Source: Rhodococcus sp. Leaf278 (lineage in GTDB: Bacteria > Actinomycetota > Actinomycetes > Mycobacteriales > Mycobacteriaceae). From it: a stretch of DNA of 64,000 nucleotides. The stretch is from contig NZ_LMRR01000011.1 of assembly GCF_001426085.1 (NCBI RefSeq), positions 56,901 through 120,900 on the forward strand, written 5' to 3'. Positions 1-7,562 of the stretch are shown piece after piece. The notes under the pieces are model-generated. The model made no database searches, was not told the origin of the DNA, and worked only from the letters and a program-made list of their open reading frames with translations. Positions within the stretch are counted from its first letter, which is position 1, and the number at the start of each line of letters is the position of its first letter. The position numbers and the translations under genes are program-made.

Positions 1-268
1 CGTGGACGGCCGGGTCGAGAAAGATGTCGATCGACGCGTGCCGGTACATCGGATCGGTCTCTTCGCCGTACTGAATCAAACCGACTGTTGCACTGTTCAA
101 TTCGACAATCAGACGGGTCTCGTCGGTGTTGTCGAACGGCCAGTTCTCGTCGGCGTCCCCGTCACCCCACCGGGCGTACACCTCGGGGGTGTGCAGGATT
201 CGGCGTAGCTCCTGCACGTCCTCGGCGGCAACGGGTCGTAGCACGACCCGTTCACCGCGGAGGTTCAT
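1..268 (-). CDS. GNAT family N-acetyltransferase, C-terminus cut off by window edge
   Basis: The ATG at 268 opens a frame that stays open to base 1, so only about 89 N-terminal residues are visible. They begin MNLRGERVVLRPVAAEDV, the usual first strand and helix of GNAT acetyltransferases. A later segment, GLIQYGEETDPMYRHAS, resembles the core strand of aminoglycoside 6'-acetyltransferase-like members. The acetyl-CoA loop lies outside the window or near the cut, so the substrate cannot be judged. It starts 9 bp downstream of the PlsC-like gene on the same strand, so the two are probably co-transcribed. The family call is fairly safe; any resistance role would be speculation. Confidence 0.75.
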   Translation of the reverse strand, partial: MNLRGERVVLRPVAAEDVQELRRILHTPEVYARWGDGDADENWPFDNTDETRLIVELNSATVGLIQYGEETDPMYRHASIDIFLDPAVH

Positions 269-277
269 CGCACAGTT

Positions 278-1018
278 CTACTCGGCGCGCTTGGCCGCGC
301 GTGCCGCGAGGTCCTGGGCGTCGAGCTTGTCGGCTTCCTCCAGAGTCGGGGCACTGCCGCCGAGTCGGGCCGGCACCCAGTAGGCACCCGGCTCGTGGTG
401 GTAGCCCTCCTGCAGCTCGAGCAGCATCTTCTGCATCACCGCACGCAGCGTGTCGGTGAGCTCGTTCGGCGGTCCGACCGGCGCAATCGGCTCACCCACG
501 GCAATGGAGATCGGAGTGTTGGTGCGGCCCAATCGCTTCGGGTAGCCCTTGGTCCACACGCGCTGCGCGCCCCAGATGACCGTCGGGATGATGGGGACGC
601 CGGCTTCGATGGCCATGCGCGCTGCACCGGACTTGAATTCCTTGATCTCGAAGCTTCGACTGATGGTGGCCTCGGGATACACGCCCACCAGTTCCCCGTT
701 GCGCAGACTGTCCACGGCCGCTTTGTACGACTGCGCCCCGGCACCGCGGTCGACGGGGATGTGCTTGAGCGCACGCATGATGGGGCCCGAGATCTTGTTG
801 TCGAAGACTTCCTTCTTGGCCATGAATCGGATGTAGCGCTTCACTCGCCGCGGCGGCAGACCGGCATAGGTGAAGTCCATGTATCCGGTGTGGTTGACGG
901 CGATGACCGCTCCACCGGTAGCAGGGATGTGTTCCTCGCCCTCGACCTCGAACTTCAGGCCCTCGAACGCGAACACCGCGCGAGCGATGCCGATGACTGA
1001 TCGGTAGACGGGTTCCAC
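278..1018 (-). CDS. 1-acyl-sn-glycerol-3-phosphate acyltransferase (PlsC family)
   Basis: This 246-residue enzyme probably transfers a fatty acyl group to lysophosphatidic acid or a related acceptor at the inner membrane, a step in phospholipid synthesis. The HX4D catalytic motif is NHTGYMD at residues 42-48. The second acceptor-binding block is YPEATIS near residue 114, and a conserved VPIIP stretch follows near 140. These are the family's diagnostic elements at normal spacing. A GTG at 1018 is the only good start. The C-terminus is rich in Ala, Lys and Glu. The GNAT gene lies 9 bp downstream. Which acyl acceptor is used cannot be told from sequence. Confidence 0.88.
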   Translation of the reverse strand: MEPVYRSVIGIARAVFAFEGLKFEVEGEEHIPATGGAVIAVNHTGYMDFTYAGLPPRRVKRYIRFMAKKEVFDNKISGPIMRALKHIPVDRGAGAQSYKAAVDSLRNGELVGVYPEATISRSFEIKEFKSGAARMAIEAGVPIIPTVIWGAQRVWTKGYPKRLGRTNTPISIAVGEPIAPVGPPNELTDTLRAVMQKMLLELQEGYHHEPGAYWVPARLGGSAPTLEEADKLDAQDLAARAAKRAE

Positions 1019-1137
1019 AGTCGGTTAGCGTAGTCGGTGGACGGGGTCGGAGAAAGATCCGGCCGGAGTGCTGTCGGGTCGGAGTGCGGTCGGGTCGTGC
1101 GCAGTTCGGTAGAAGAGCTATGGGGGAGAGAAAACAC

Positions 1138-2019
1138 GTGAAGAACAGAGCGGCTTCACCGCGGCGTAGCCGAGTCGGCCGAACCGCGCTGCCGCTGATC
1201 GCCACGGTCGCATTGGTCGGTGCCTGCGATTCCGCGGTCGGAATTCCAACCGATCAGGCCGCAGCCCCATCGAGCAGCACGGTCGAGTCCACAACGGCCG
1301 AGTCCCCTGCCGCCGGATCGACCACCCCGGAGTCCACGGTCAGCACCCCGCCTCCCATCCCGCCCGGACCGCCCGTCAGCGAAGCCCCCGGCAATCCTGA
1401 CGCTGCCGCGGCATTGCGACCGTTCGTCAACGATCTCACCGGCGGCGGCATCGGGGTCGTCACGGCCAAATGCTGGACCGTCCCGCCCACCGACATCCCG
1501 ACGATGTACTTCGACGTCGGAGCCATCCTCACTGCTGTGGCTGCTCCCGCCGTCGACGGTCAGTACGCAGTGACGTGGACCGGGCCCACCGCGACGGTCG
1601 CCATCAAGCGCAGCGAGATCGCGTCCGGCTACGCCTGCCCTGCCGTCTACCCCACCGGCACCGCCGCGGTGTTCGACGCGGCAGACGCGGCCTACACCGT
1701 CGATCGTTATCTGGGTCGCATCGCCGGCATTCCGGTCAACCCCAACGACGTGGAGGTCAGCTACCCACTGGTGTGCGAGAGCCGCGGCACGTGGGACCCG
1801 AACGGCACCGGGCTACCCACTGCCCCACCTCTGGCCCAGAACCCGGCGATTCTGCCGAGCATCACCTCGTTCGATCCCGACAGCGTGTTCGTCACGGCCC
1901 AGAACGGCATCTACACCCAGGTCAATGCGGACATCATCGACGCCTCGGGGGCGTACCAGAACCGCACGTTCGTCTTGACGGTCGGCGGCGAGGGCTACTG
2001 CATCGGCGACATCGCCTGA
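1138..2019 (+). CDS. secreted lipoprotein of unknown function
   Basis: The protein starts with a basic n-region (KNRAASPRRSRVGR), then a hydrophobic segment ending in the lipobox LVGAC at about residue 30, so it should be lipid-anchored outside the membrane. A Ser/Thr/Pro-rich linker of about 60 residues follows, and then a globular part with several cysteines that may form disulfides. I chose the GTG at 1138 because a GGGGAGAG sequence lies 7 nt upstream; an ATG at 1120 would add six residues. It converges with serS, whose stop lies 7 bp away. I recognise no domain and offer no function. Confidence 0.75.
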   Translation: MKNRAASPRRSRVGRTALPLIATVALVGACDSAVGIPTDQAAAPSSSTVESTTAESPAAGSTTPESTVSTPPPIPPGPPVSEAPGNPDAAAALRPFVNDLTGGGIGVVTAKCWTVPPTDIPTMYFDVGAILTAVAAPAVDGQYAVTWTGPTATVAIKRSEIASGYACPAVYPTGTAAVFDAADAAYTVDRYLGRIAGIPVNPNDVEVSYPLVCESRGTWDPNGTGLPTAPPLAQNPAILPSITSFDPDSVFVTAQNGIYTQVNADIIDASGAYQNRTFVLTVGGEGYCIGDIA

Positions 2020-2026
2020 GCCATCC

Positions 2027-3280
2027 CTACTTCAGGACATCGGTCCCGACGAAAGGCACCAGAGCTTCCGGGACGCGGACGGTGCCGTCGGCTTGCTGGT
2101 GGTTCTCCAGGATCGCGACAATCCAACGGGTCGTGGCCAGGGTTCCGTTGAGTGTCGCGGCGGTCTGCGGCTTGCCGTTCTCGTCGCGATAGCGCACGCC
2201 GAGGCGTCGGGCCTGGAAGGTGGTGCAATTCGAGGTCGAGGTGAGCTCGCGGTATGCCTTCTGCGTGGGCACCCATGCTTCGCAGTCGAACTTGCGAGCG
2301 GCCGATGAGCCGAGGTCTCCGCCGGCAGTGTCGATGACGCGGTAGGGCAGCTCGACCGCGGCGAGCATCTCCTTCTCGTACTCCAGCAACTTCTGGTGCT
2401 CGGCGGCCGCGTCCTCGGGCTTGATGTACGAGAACATCTCGATCTTGTCGAACTGATGGACGCGGATGATGCCGCGCGTGTCCTTGCCGTAGCTGCCCGC
2501 TTCACGACGGAAGCACGACGACCAACCGGCGTAGCGCTTGGGGCCGTCGGCCAGGTCGATGATCTCGCCCGAGTGGTAGCCCGCGAGAGCAACTTCGGAG
2601 GTTCCGACGAGATACAGGTCGTCGGCTTCGAGGCGATAGATCTCGTCTGCGTGTGCTCCGAGGAAGCCGGTTCCCGACATGATCTCCGGCCGCACGAGAA
2701 CCGGCGGGATCATCATGGTGAACCCGTTCTTGACGGCCTTCTGCGCGGCGAGCTGAAGCAGCCCCTGCTGCAGCAACGCGCCGTAACCGGTCATGAAGTA
2801 GAAGCGTGAGCCCGACACCTTGGCTCCGCGTTCCATGTCGATCAGGTTCAGCGACTCGCCGAGTTCCAGGTGATCCTTCGGTTCGAAGTCGAACTCGGGG
2901 ACGTCGCCGACGGTCTCGAGCAGCACGAAGTCGTCCTCGCCCCCTGCGGGCGTGCCGTCCTGAACGATGTTGGAGATCGCTCGGTGTGCCGTGTCGAGAG
3001 CTGCGTCGGCCTCGGCTTCTGCTGCCTGCGCGGCCTTGACCTTCGCGGCCAGTTCCGATGCCCCGGCAAGCAGAGCAGGACGATCCTCGGCGGAGGCCTT
3101 ACCAACCTTCTTGCCCAATGTCTTCTGCTCGGCGCGCAGCTGATCTCCGGCGAGCACGGCGGCCCGGCGGGATGCGTCGGCGTCGAGAAGGGCGTCGACG
3201 AGCGCGGGGTCCTCGCCTCGAGTGCGCTGCGAGGCGCGCACGGCGTCAGGGTTTTCGCGAAGGAATTTCAGGTCGATCAC
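2027..3280 (-). CDS. serS: serine--tRNA ligase
   Basis: Seryl-tRNA synthetase charges tRNA-Ser (and tRNA-Sec where present). At 417 residues it has the normal bacterial length. Residues 1-105 form the long helical hairpin that grips the tRNA variable arm. The class II catalytic core follows, with the TSE serine-binding segment near residue 227, motif 2 (FRREAGS at 257-263) and motif 3 ([10 protein letters not shown]) near the C-terminus. The ATG at 3280 begins [10 protein letters not shown], the canonical start of the family. An ankyrin gene sits 11 bp upstream and is probably co-transcribed. The position matches Rv3834c in M. tuberculosis. Confidence 0.98.
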   Translation of the reverse strand: MIDLKFLRENPDAVRASQRTRGEDPALVDALLDADASRRAAVLAGDQLRAEQKTLGKKVGKASAEDRPALLAGASELAAKVKAAQAAEAEADAALDTAHRAISNIVQDGTPAGGEDDFVLLETVGDVPEFDFEPKDHLELGESLNLIDMERGAKVSGSRFYFMTGYGALLQQGLLQLAAQKAVKNGFTMMIPPVLVRPEIMSGTGFLGAHADEIYRLEADDLYLVGTSEVALAGYHSGEIIDLADGPKRYAGWSSCFRREAGSYGKDTRGIIRVHQFDKIEMFSYIKPEDAAAEHQKLLEYEKEMLAAVELPYRVIDTAGGDLGSSAARKFDCEAWVPTQKAYRELTSTSNCTTFQARRLGVRYRDENGKPQTAATLNGTLATTRWIVAILENHQQADGTVRVPEALVPFVGTDVLK

Positions 3281-3291
3281 GAGAGGGAACC

Positions 3292-3684
3292 TTACTTGCC
3301 GAGCATCCCCAGGTAGTCCTCGCGTCCGAACATCGTGGCAGCATCGATGGCCGACGGGTGGCCTCCGTGTGGATCGGCTCCACCGTCGACGAGAACTCGC
3401 ACCACGTCGTCCTCCCCTTTGAAGACCGCACCCGCGAGTGGCGTCTGCCCCTTGTCGTTGGGCTTGTTCACATCGGCACCGCGCTCGACCAGCACGCGCA
3501 CCGCATCGGCATGCCCGTGATACGCGGCGAGCATGACCAACGTGTCCCCGGACTCGTTGTGCAGATTCACCGGAACGCCCGCGTCCACGTAGCTCGCCAG
3601 ACCAGCCGCATCGCCGGTGCGTGCCATCGTGAACAGTCGGCCGGCCAGCTCGCTGAGGTCGTCGTCACCTGTCGGGTCGCTCAT
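3292..3684 (-). CDS. small ankyrin-repeat protein
   Basis: This 130-residue protein is almost entirely ankyrin repeats. Three to four copies of about 33 residues are visible, with typical signatures such as [13 protein letters not shown] and [12 protein letters not shown]. There is no signal peptide or membrane segment, so it should be a cytosolic protein-binding adaptor. The chosen ATG at 3684 starts [13 protein letters not shown]; the open frame runs much further upstream but there lies antisense to the septum-formation gene. It ends 11 bp before serS and is probably transcribed with it. The partner is unknown. Confidence 0.85.
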   Translation of the reverse strand: MSDPTGDDDLSELAGRLFTMARTGDAAGLASYVDAGVPVNLHNESGDTLVMLAAYHGHADAVRVLVERGADVNKPNDKGQTPLAGAVFKGEDDVVRVLVDGGADPHGGHPSAIDAATMFGREDYLGMLGK

Positions 3685-3717
3685 GAGGACCGAACATACT
3701 CGGGCATGATGGAGGGG

Positions 3718-4800
3718 ATGTCCGAGAACGAAACAGTCCCCCCAGAGAGCCGAGATCGCCGAACTCTCTCCGCAACCACCGCCCGACGTGGGCTTGCCAT
3801 GGTTGCGGTCGGCGCAGTGCTGGCCGCGGGTGCGACGGCGTTCCTGTCCGATGGATTCTCGGCACCCGAGAAGATCACCACCCATTCGGCGGCCAGTGGC
3901 CCGGTGACCGACGGACCGGTATCGGCATCCTCGTTCGGAGCAGCCGATCCGGGCACGTGCCTGCAATGGACGCCCACCGACGATCCGGAGACCGACCGCC
4001 AGGATCTCGCCGAAGTGTCGTGCGCCGATCCTCATCGCTTCGAGGTCGCTCGCGACATCGACATGAGCGTCTACCCCGGCGTCGAGTTCGGTCCCGGTTC
4101 GCAGTACCCCGGATCCATTCGGTTCAGCCAGTTGCGTGACGAACACTGCACGGCCGCCGTCAACGGGTATGTCGGTGCGAAGTTCGATCCCAACGGACTC
4201 TTCGGTGTCGGGCTGATGTTCCCCAGCCAGGCCGGCTGGGCCAAGGGCGAGCGGACCCTGCGCTGCGGGGTGCAGATGCCGTCGAACACCGGCGCGCTGC
4301 AGGAAATGACCGGTTCGATCCTCGATCAGGACCAGTCCAAGGTCTGGCCCACGGGCACGTGCATCGGCATCAATCAGAACGTGCCGGCCGATCCGGTGGA
4401 CTGCTCGGCACCGCACGCCTTCGAGGTCGCCTCGGTCATCAACCTGACGCAGCAGTTCCCCGGCGGACACCCGTCGGAGGGAGATCAGGACGCGTACCTG
4501 GAAGGCACCTGCACCGACGCCGTCAACGGCTATCTCGGCTCGGACACCGCACTGCGCGACAAGACGCTGACCCTGTTCTGGGACACCATCGATGTCGCTA
4601 GCTGGCTCGCCGGTAGCCGTCAGGTGACGTGTTCGGTGGGCAAGGAACTCGATTCCGGCGGCTTCGCGACCATCGTCGGCAGTGCCAAGGGCGACATTCT
4701 GATCAACGGTGCAGCGCCTGTCCCGCCGCCATCGGCTCCCGACGGCCGCGCGCTCCCCACTCCGCTGCCCGGTGCTGCCCCGATCACCACCGGAGGCTGA
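3718..4800 (+). CDS. septum formation family membrane protein (Rv3835-like)
   Basis: A short cytoplasmic N-terminus is followed by one transmembrane helix (AMVAVGAVLAAGATAFL, about residues 25-42). Two successive extracytoplasmic modules follow, each built around a Cys-containing core: CLQWTPTD with CADPHRFEVA, and CIGINQN with CSAPHAFEVA. These match the septum-formation domain family of actinobacteria. The C-terminus is Pro-rich. The start is uncertain: ATG codons at 3706, 3709 and 3718 are in frame and GGAGGGG lies just before the last one. The gene is divergent from the ankyrin gene and upstream of the zinc-protease-like gene, as Rv3835 is in M. tuberculosis. The biochemical role is unknown. 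Confidence 0.8.
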   Translation: MSENETVPPESRDRRTLSATTARRGLAMVAVGAVLAAGATAFLSDGFSAPEKITTHSAASGPVTDGPVSASSFGAADPGTCLQWTPTDDPETDRQDLAEVSCADPHRFEVARDIDMSVYPGVEFGPGSQYPGSIRFSQLRDEHCTAAVNGYVGAKFDPNGLFGVGLMFPSQAGWAKGERTLRCGVQMPSNTGALQEMTGSILDQDQSKVWPTGTCIGINQNVPADPVDCSAPHAFEVASVINLTQQFPGGHPSEGDQDAYLEGTCTDAVNGYLGSDTALRDKTLTLFWDTIDVASWLAGSRQVTCSVGKELDSGGFATIVGSAKGDILINGAAPVPPPSAPDGRALPTPLPGAAPITTGG

Positions 4801-4813
4801 CATCCCCACCCAC

Positions 4814-5146
4814 ATGACTCGCGTCGACTTCGAGGAAGCCGTGTCCGACGCCCTCGACACCCTCCCGCGCGAGCTCACCGACTTCATGAACAACGTGGTC
4901 GTTCTCGTCGAGGAGGAACACCCCACCGAGGACATCCTCGGGTTGTACGAAGGCATCGCGCTCACCGAGCGTTACGAATACAGCGGACACCTGCCGGACG
5001 TCATCACGATCTACCGCAAGCCGATCCTCGAGATGGTCGACGACGAGAACGAGGCACGACGCGAAATCGCCATCACGGTGGCCCACGAAATCGGGCATCA
5101 CTTCGGCATCGATGACGAGCGCCTGCATCAACTGGGATTCGGCTGA
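4814..5146 (+). CDS. minimal metallopeptidase-like protein (zinicin-like, Rv3836 type)
   Basis: The protein has 110 residues. Its C-terminal half carries VAHEIGHHFGIDDE, an HExxHxxGxxD zinc site of the kind seen in the DUF1025 / zinicin-like family. The Glu would be the catalytic base and the His/His/Asp triad the zinc ligands. There is no signal peptide, so it is probably cytosolic. It starts 13 bp after the septum-formation gene, suggesting one transcript, and the same pair is adjacent in mycobacteria. Substrates of this family are unknown, and the fold may do something other than proteolysis. Confidence 0.88.
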   Translation: MTRVDFEEAVSDALDTLPRELTDFMNNVVVLVEEEHPTEDILGLYEGIALTERYEYSGHLPDVITIYRKPILEMVDDENEARREIAITVAHEIGHHFGIDDERLHQLGFG

Positions 5147-5172
5147 GCGCACTGGCTCACCCTGCCCGCACA

Positions 5173-5260
5173 CCCAGTTGGGATGAATGTGGGTTTCAGT
5201 CACTCAGATGGCCTGAATGGCGCATTCATCCCAACCTGGGGGGCATCCCAATCTGGGGGG
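5173..5260. repeat. imperfect palindrome plus two 17-bp tandem copies between convergent genes
   Basis: The arm at 5173-5189 (CCCAGTTGGGATGAATG) is mirrored at 5223-5240 with one mismatch, around a 33-nt loop. The right arm runs into two adjacent 17-bp units, CATCCCAACCTGGGGGG (5227-5243) and CATCCCAATCTGGGGGG (5244-5260), which differ at one base. It lies between the convergent protease-like gene and cbtA. It could act as a bidirectional terminator or be a dispersed intergenic element. Confidence 0.7.
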
Positions 5261-5276
5261 CGACGCGGACGCTGGG

Positions 5277-6047
5277 CTACGCCGCAACTGCCTCTCGGCG
5301 AACAGGTCGAACTGCGCGATCGGTGAGGAACGCGAAGCCCAATCCCAGGGCCAGCCACAGGGTTGCCTGCGTCGCCAGCGACGACAGCCGGAATTCCCAC
5401 AGCAGGGTTGCCGGGAAGTCCGCGCCCACCTCGTTCACACCGGGCAACAGTGCGTAACCGATGCCGACGATCACCAGGAACGCCACGATCGGTGCGCCGG
5501 CGCGGACCGCTACCGACTGCTGCGATGCCACGACCTTCCCCACATAGATACCGACGCCGACGGCCAACAGACCGAGAATCACCGAGGCCAACCACAGCCA
5601 CGTGCGCTGGGTGATGGTCTCCGGATCTCCGACGGCCGGCGGGTTGGCCGGGTACTTGAAGAACGGAACTGCTTCGATGGCCAACCACCCGCCGCCGGCA
5701 GCGACGAGCGCGAGGATCGAACCCGGGAGGGAGCTGAAGCGTCGGGCATAGTGCAGAACCGACGCAAAGATCGCACCGAGTGCCAGGCCTGCGAGTCCGG
5801 TGGCGAGGAACAGTCCGACGCGTTGCCCGTCCCGGCTGACGAGGGCGTCCTCGTCTCCATGCGAGTGAGCGGCGGTCGCGTCGGAGTCGGCGTGATGTGC
5901 CTCGCCGGCCGACTCCTCGATGGAGATGGCCGAGTCGATGTGCGGTTCACCGACGACGAAGGCAACTGCGCCGGCGAGCAGACCCGCGACGAGTCCGGCG
6001 AGTAGCCCACGCAGCAACAACTGAGTGAAGGTTCCGGTCAGTGGCAT
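5277..6047 (-). CDS. cbtA: CbtA family putative cobalt transporter
   Basis: This 256-residue integral membrane protein has about five or six hydrophobic helices and a His/Asp-rich loop (HHADSDATAAHSHGDED, residues 50-67) that could bind metal. The helix layout and the segment PFFKYPANPPAVGDPETI are typical of CbtA, the predicted cobalt transporter subunit linked to B12 synthesis. Its start overlaps the end of cbtB by 10 bp, so the two are translationally coupled. The transcript begins behind the cobalamin riboswitch at 6290-6392. Transport of cobalt is inferred from family and riboswitch context; it is not shown here. Confidence 0.88.
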   Translation of the reverse strand: MPLTGTFTQLLLRGLLAGLVAGLLAGAVAFVVGEPHIDSAISIEESAGEAHHADSDATAAHSHGDEDALVSRDGQRVGLFLATGLAGLALGAIFASVLHYARRFSSLPGSILALVAAGGGWLAIEAVPFFKYPANPPAVGDPETITQRTWLWLASVILGLLAVGVGIYVGKVVASQQSVAVRAGAPIVAFLVIVGIGYALLPGVNEVGADFPATLLWEFRLSSLATQATLWLALGLGFAFLTDRAVRPVRREAVAA

Positions 6048-6232
6048 GGCAGACCCAGCAGGTGGCGGCCGTCGTGCATCAGTTCGTGCATGTACATGCC
6101 ACTGCGGGAGATTGCGCCCTGATCGAATCCGACGAGATAGAGCACGACGAACGCGAGCAATATGGTTGCGGCGACGATGACGGCGAGGGCAGCCGACTCC
6201 GTCGTATTACTGGGGGAATGGGTGATTGCCAT
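6038..6232 (-). CDS. cbtB: CbtB family putative cobalt transporter subunit
   Basis: This is a 64-residue protein with one transmembrane helix (LAVIVAATILLAFVVLYLV) and a His-rich tail (HELMHDGRHLLGLPCH), the hallmark of CbtB. The ATG at 6232 is preceded by a perfect AGGAGG (6239-6244) with 6-nt spacing. CbtB and CbtA are taken to work together in cobalt uptake for cobalamin synthesis. The cobalamin riboswitch directly upstream supports this and predicts repression when B12 is plentiful. Confidence 0.88.
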   Translation of the reverse strand: MAITHSPSNTTESAALAVIVAATILLAFVVLYLVGFDQGAISRSGMYMHELMHDGRHLLGLPCH

Positions 6233-6238
6233 GGGTGT

Positions 6239-6283
6239 CCTCCTGGGATATGCGTCCCGTAGTCCCTTCCGAAGAGAAGGGAC
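6239..6283 (-). promoter_or_regulatory. expression platform of the cobalamin riboswitch with cbtB ribosome-binding site
   Basis: Between aptamer and start codon lies a hairpin with 8-bp arms at 6262-6269 and 6276-6283 (GTCCCTTC / GAAGGGAC on the transcript) and a 6-nt loop. A short GGGA/TCCC helix (6245-6258) adjoins the AGGAGG at 6239-6244. There is no U-tract after either helix. Control at the level of translation, by access to the ribosome-binding site, is therefore more likely than termination. This is inference from the layout. Confidence 0.55.
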
Positions 6284-6289
6284 GGCCAT

Positions 6290-6392
6290 GCGATGTACGA
6301 GTTTTCTGGCTCTCGAATTCGGACATATGCCCGACGTCGATCACAGTGGCGCAACCGTTCCGGATTTTCACCGGATTACCTGCGTACATCGC
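6290..6392 (-). promoter_or_regulatory. cobalamin (B12) riboswitch aptamer
   Basis: Read on the minus strand, the segment carries the conserved core: CCGGTGAAAATCCGG, then GCGCCACTGTGA, then the B12-box-like GAGCCAGAAAACTC. The outer helix P1 is a perfect 10-bp pairing of GCGATGTACG (6383-6392) with CGTACATCGC (6290-6299). It is a compact version of about 103 nt, directly upstream of cbtB-cbtA, a context in which cobalamin riboswitches are known. Binding of adenosyl- or other cobalamins should repress the transporter genes. Confidence 0.9.
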
Positions 6393-6514
6393 GTCTAACC
6401 TGCGAACTGTGGCACCGAACACGACGCCGTGTCAATCGCTGTCGGACCGACCCAAGCACGATGCCGAAACAACACCTGCGCCAGAATGACACCAGGCTGC
6501 GCCACAATGACACG

Positions 6515-7081
6515 GTGCCTGCGCCCGTGACCCGACTGATGTTGGTGAGCCACGCCAGAACCGCCGCGATGCGCACCGGCCGATTCCCCGGCGACGAGCC
6601 ACTCGACGACGCCGGGCTGCGCGACCTCGCCGAAGTGACCGACATTCCCCGAGCCGACCGCGTCCTGTGCGGCCCGGAATCCCGATCGATATCCACTGCG
6701 CGGGCTTTCGGCACCGACACCTCGGTCGAACCCGCGTTGGCCGACATCGCCTACGGCCGGTGGTCCGGACTCGAGATGACCGATCTGCCCGACGCCGACG
6801 CGATGGCGTGGCTGAACGATGCGGCCTTCGTGCCGCCGGGGGGCGAGTCTCTGGTCGCGTTGTTCTCGCGCGTTCGGACGTGGCTCGACTACGTCGGTTC
6901 GACGCCCGGTCGCACGCTGGCGGTGACCTCACCCGCCGTGATTCGGGCGGTGGTGGTGCTGGTGTTGGAGGCTCCGGTTCGGTCGTTCTGGCGGGTCGAC
7001 GTCTCACCGCTGAGCCGGACGTCCGTCAGCCGTCGCGGCGGCCCGTGGACGATCGGTGCGGTGGCCGAGAAGTCGATCTGA
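6515..7081 (+). CDS. histidine-phosphatase-fold protein with degenerate active site
   Basis: The 188-residue protein aligns with the histidine phosphatase superfamily (phosphoglycerate mutase / CobC-like). The usual RHG signature is VSHART at residues 11-16, so the Arg is Ser while the His remains. The second catalytic motif, normally SHG, reads TSPAVIR, so the second His is gone. The protein may be inactive or use another mechanism. The position beside cbtBA suggests a B12-linked role (CobC is a histidine phosphatase), but with these substitutions that is weak. The GTG at 6515 is the best start before the first strand; no strong ribosome-binding site is seen. Confidence 0.65.
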   Translation: MPAPVTRLMLVSHARTAAMRTGRFPGDEPLDDAGLRDLAEVTDIPRADRVLCGPESRSISTARAFGTDTSVEPALADIAYGRWSGLEMTDLPDADAMAWLNDAAFVPPGGESLVALFSRVRTWLDYVGSTPGRTLAVTSPAVIRAVVVLVLEAPVRSFWRVDVSPLSRTSVSRRGGPWTIGAVAEKSI

Positions 7082-7168
7082 CTATTTCTCGGATCGATGG
7101 AACCAAACCGAGCACGGTGGCGTCCTACCTACCGACAGTGGAAGTTCTTCGATCAGGGGGCGTGGCTC

Positions 7169-7480
7169 ATGACCGTCATCAAGGTGGATCCGGTGGCACT
7201 GCAGCTCGCTGCTTCGGAGCTCGATGCGGTCGCCGCCAGGTTGCAGGCCGCCGTGACCGCGACGGCGATCCCCGTGCGGCCACTACCGCCGGGCACAGAC
7301 GAGGTCTCTCTGCTCACCGAACGATTCTTCGGCACCGCGGCCGACACCTTCGGACCGGCTGCAGCACAGGGTATTTCAGAGCTACAGCGTTCCGCCGAGG
7401 AACTCCGGAAGCAGGCAGCGGACTACGTGGCCACCGACGACGACACAGCAGGCGGCCTTCCCGGCCTACCCGGCATCTGA
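7169..7480 (+). CDS. PE-domain-like type VII secretion substrate
   Basis: The 103-residue helical hairpin begins MTVIKVDPVALQLAASELDA and matches the PE fold: two helices joined by a loop with DEVSLLTERFF near residue 44. Helix two ends with YVATD (Y86xxxD90), the YxxxD/E export signal of type VII secretion. A short Gly/Pro-rich tail follows. The Pro-Glu dipeptide that names the family is replaced by Asp-Pro. A GGGGG at 7156-7160 lies 8 nt before the ATG. A PPE-like protein and an EspG chaperone follow in the same direction, so the three should act as one substrate-chaperone set. Confidence 0.75.
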   Translation: MTVIKVDPVALQLAASELDAVAARLQAAVTATAIPVRPLPPGTDEVSLLTERFFGTAADTFGPAAAQGISELQRSAEELRKQAADYVATDDDTAGGLPGLPGI

Positions 7481-7562
7481 CGCTCGTACCGGACTCGACT
7501 GCACCACAAGAAACGACCGCACCACAAGAAACGCAGGGCTCGAACATCATGGGGGCTAGAGG

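Noticed and set aside
3685..4965. Long open frame on the minus strand continuing the ankyrin gene upstream
   Set aside because: It is antisense to the septum-formation gene, has no domain signature and biased composition; the ankyrin protein begins naturally at 3684.
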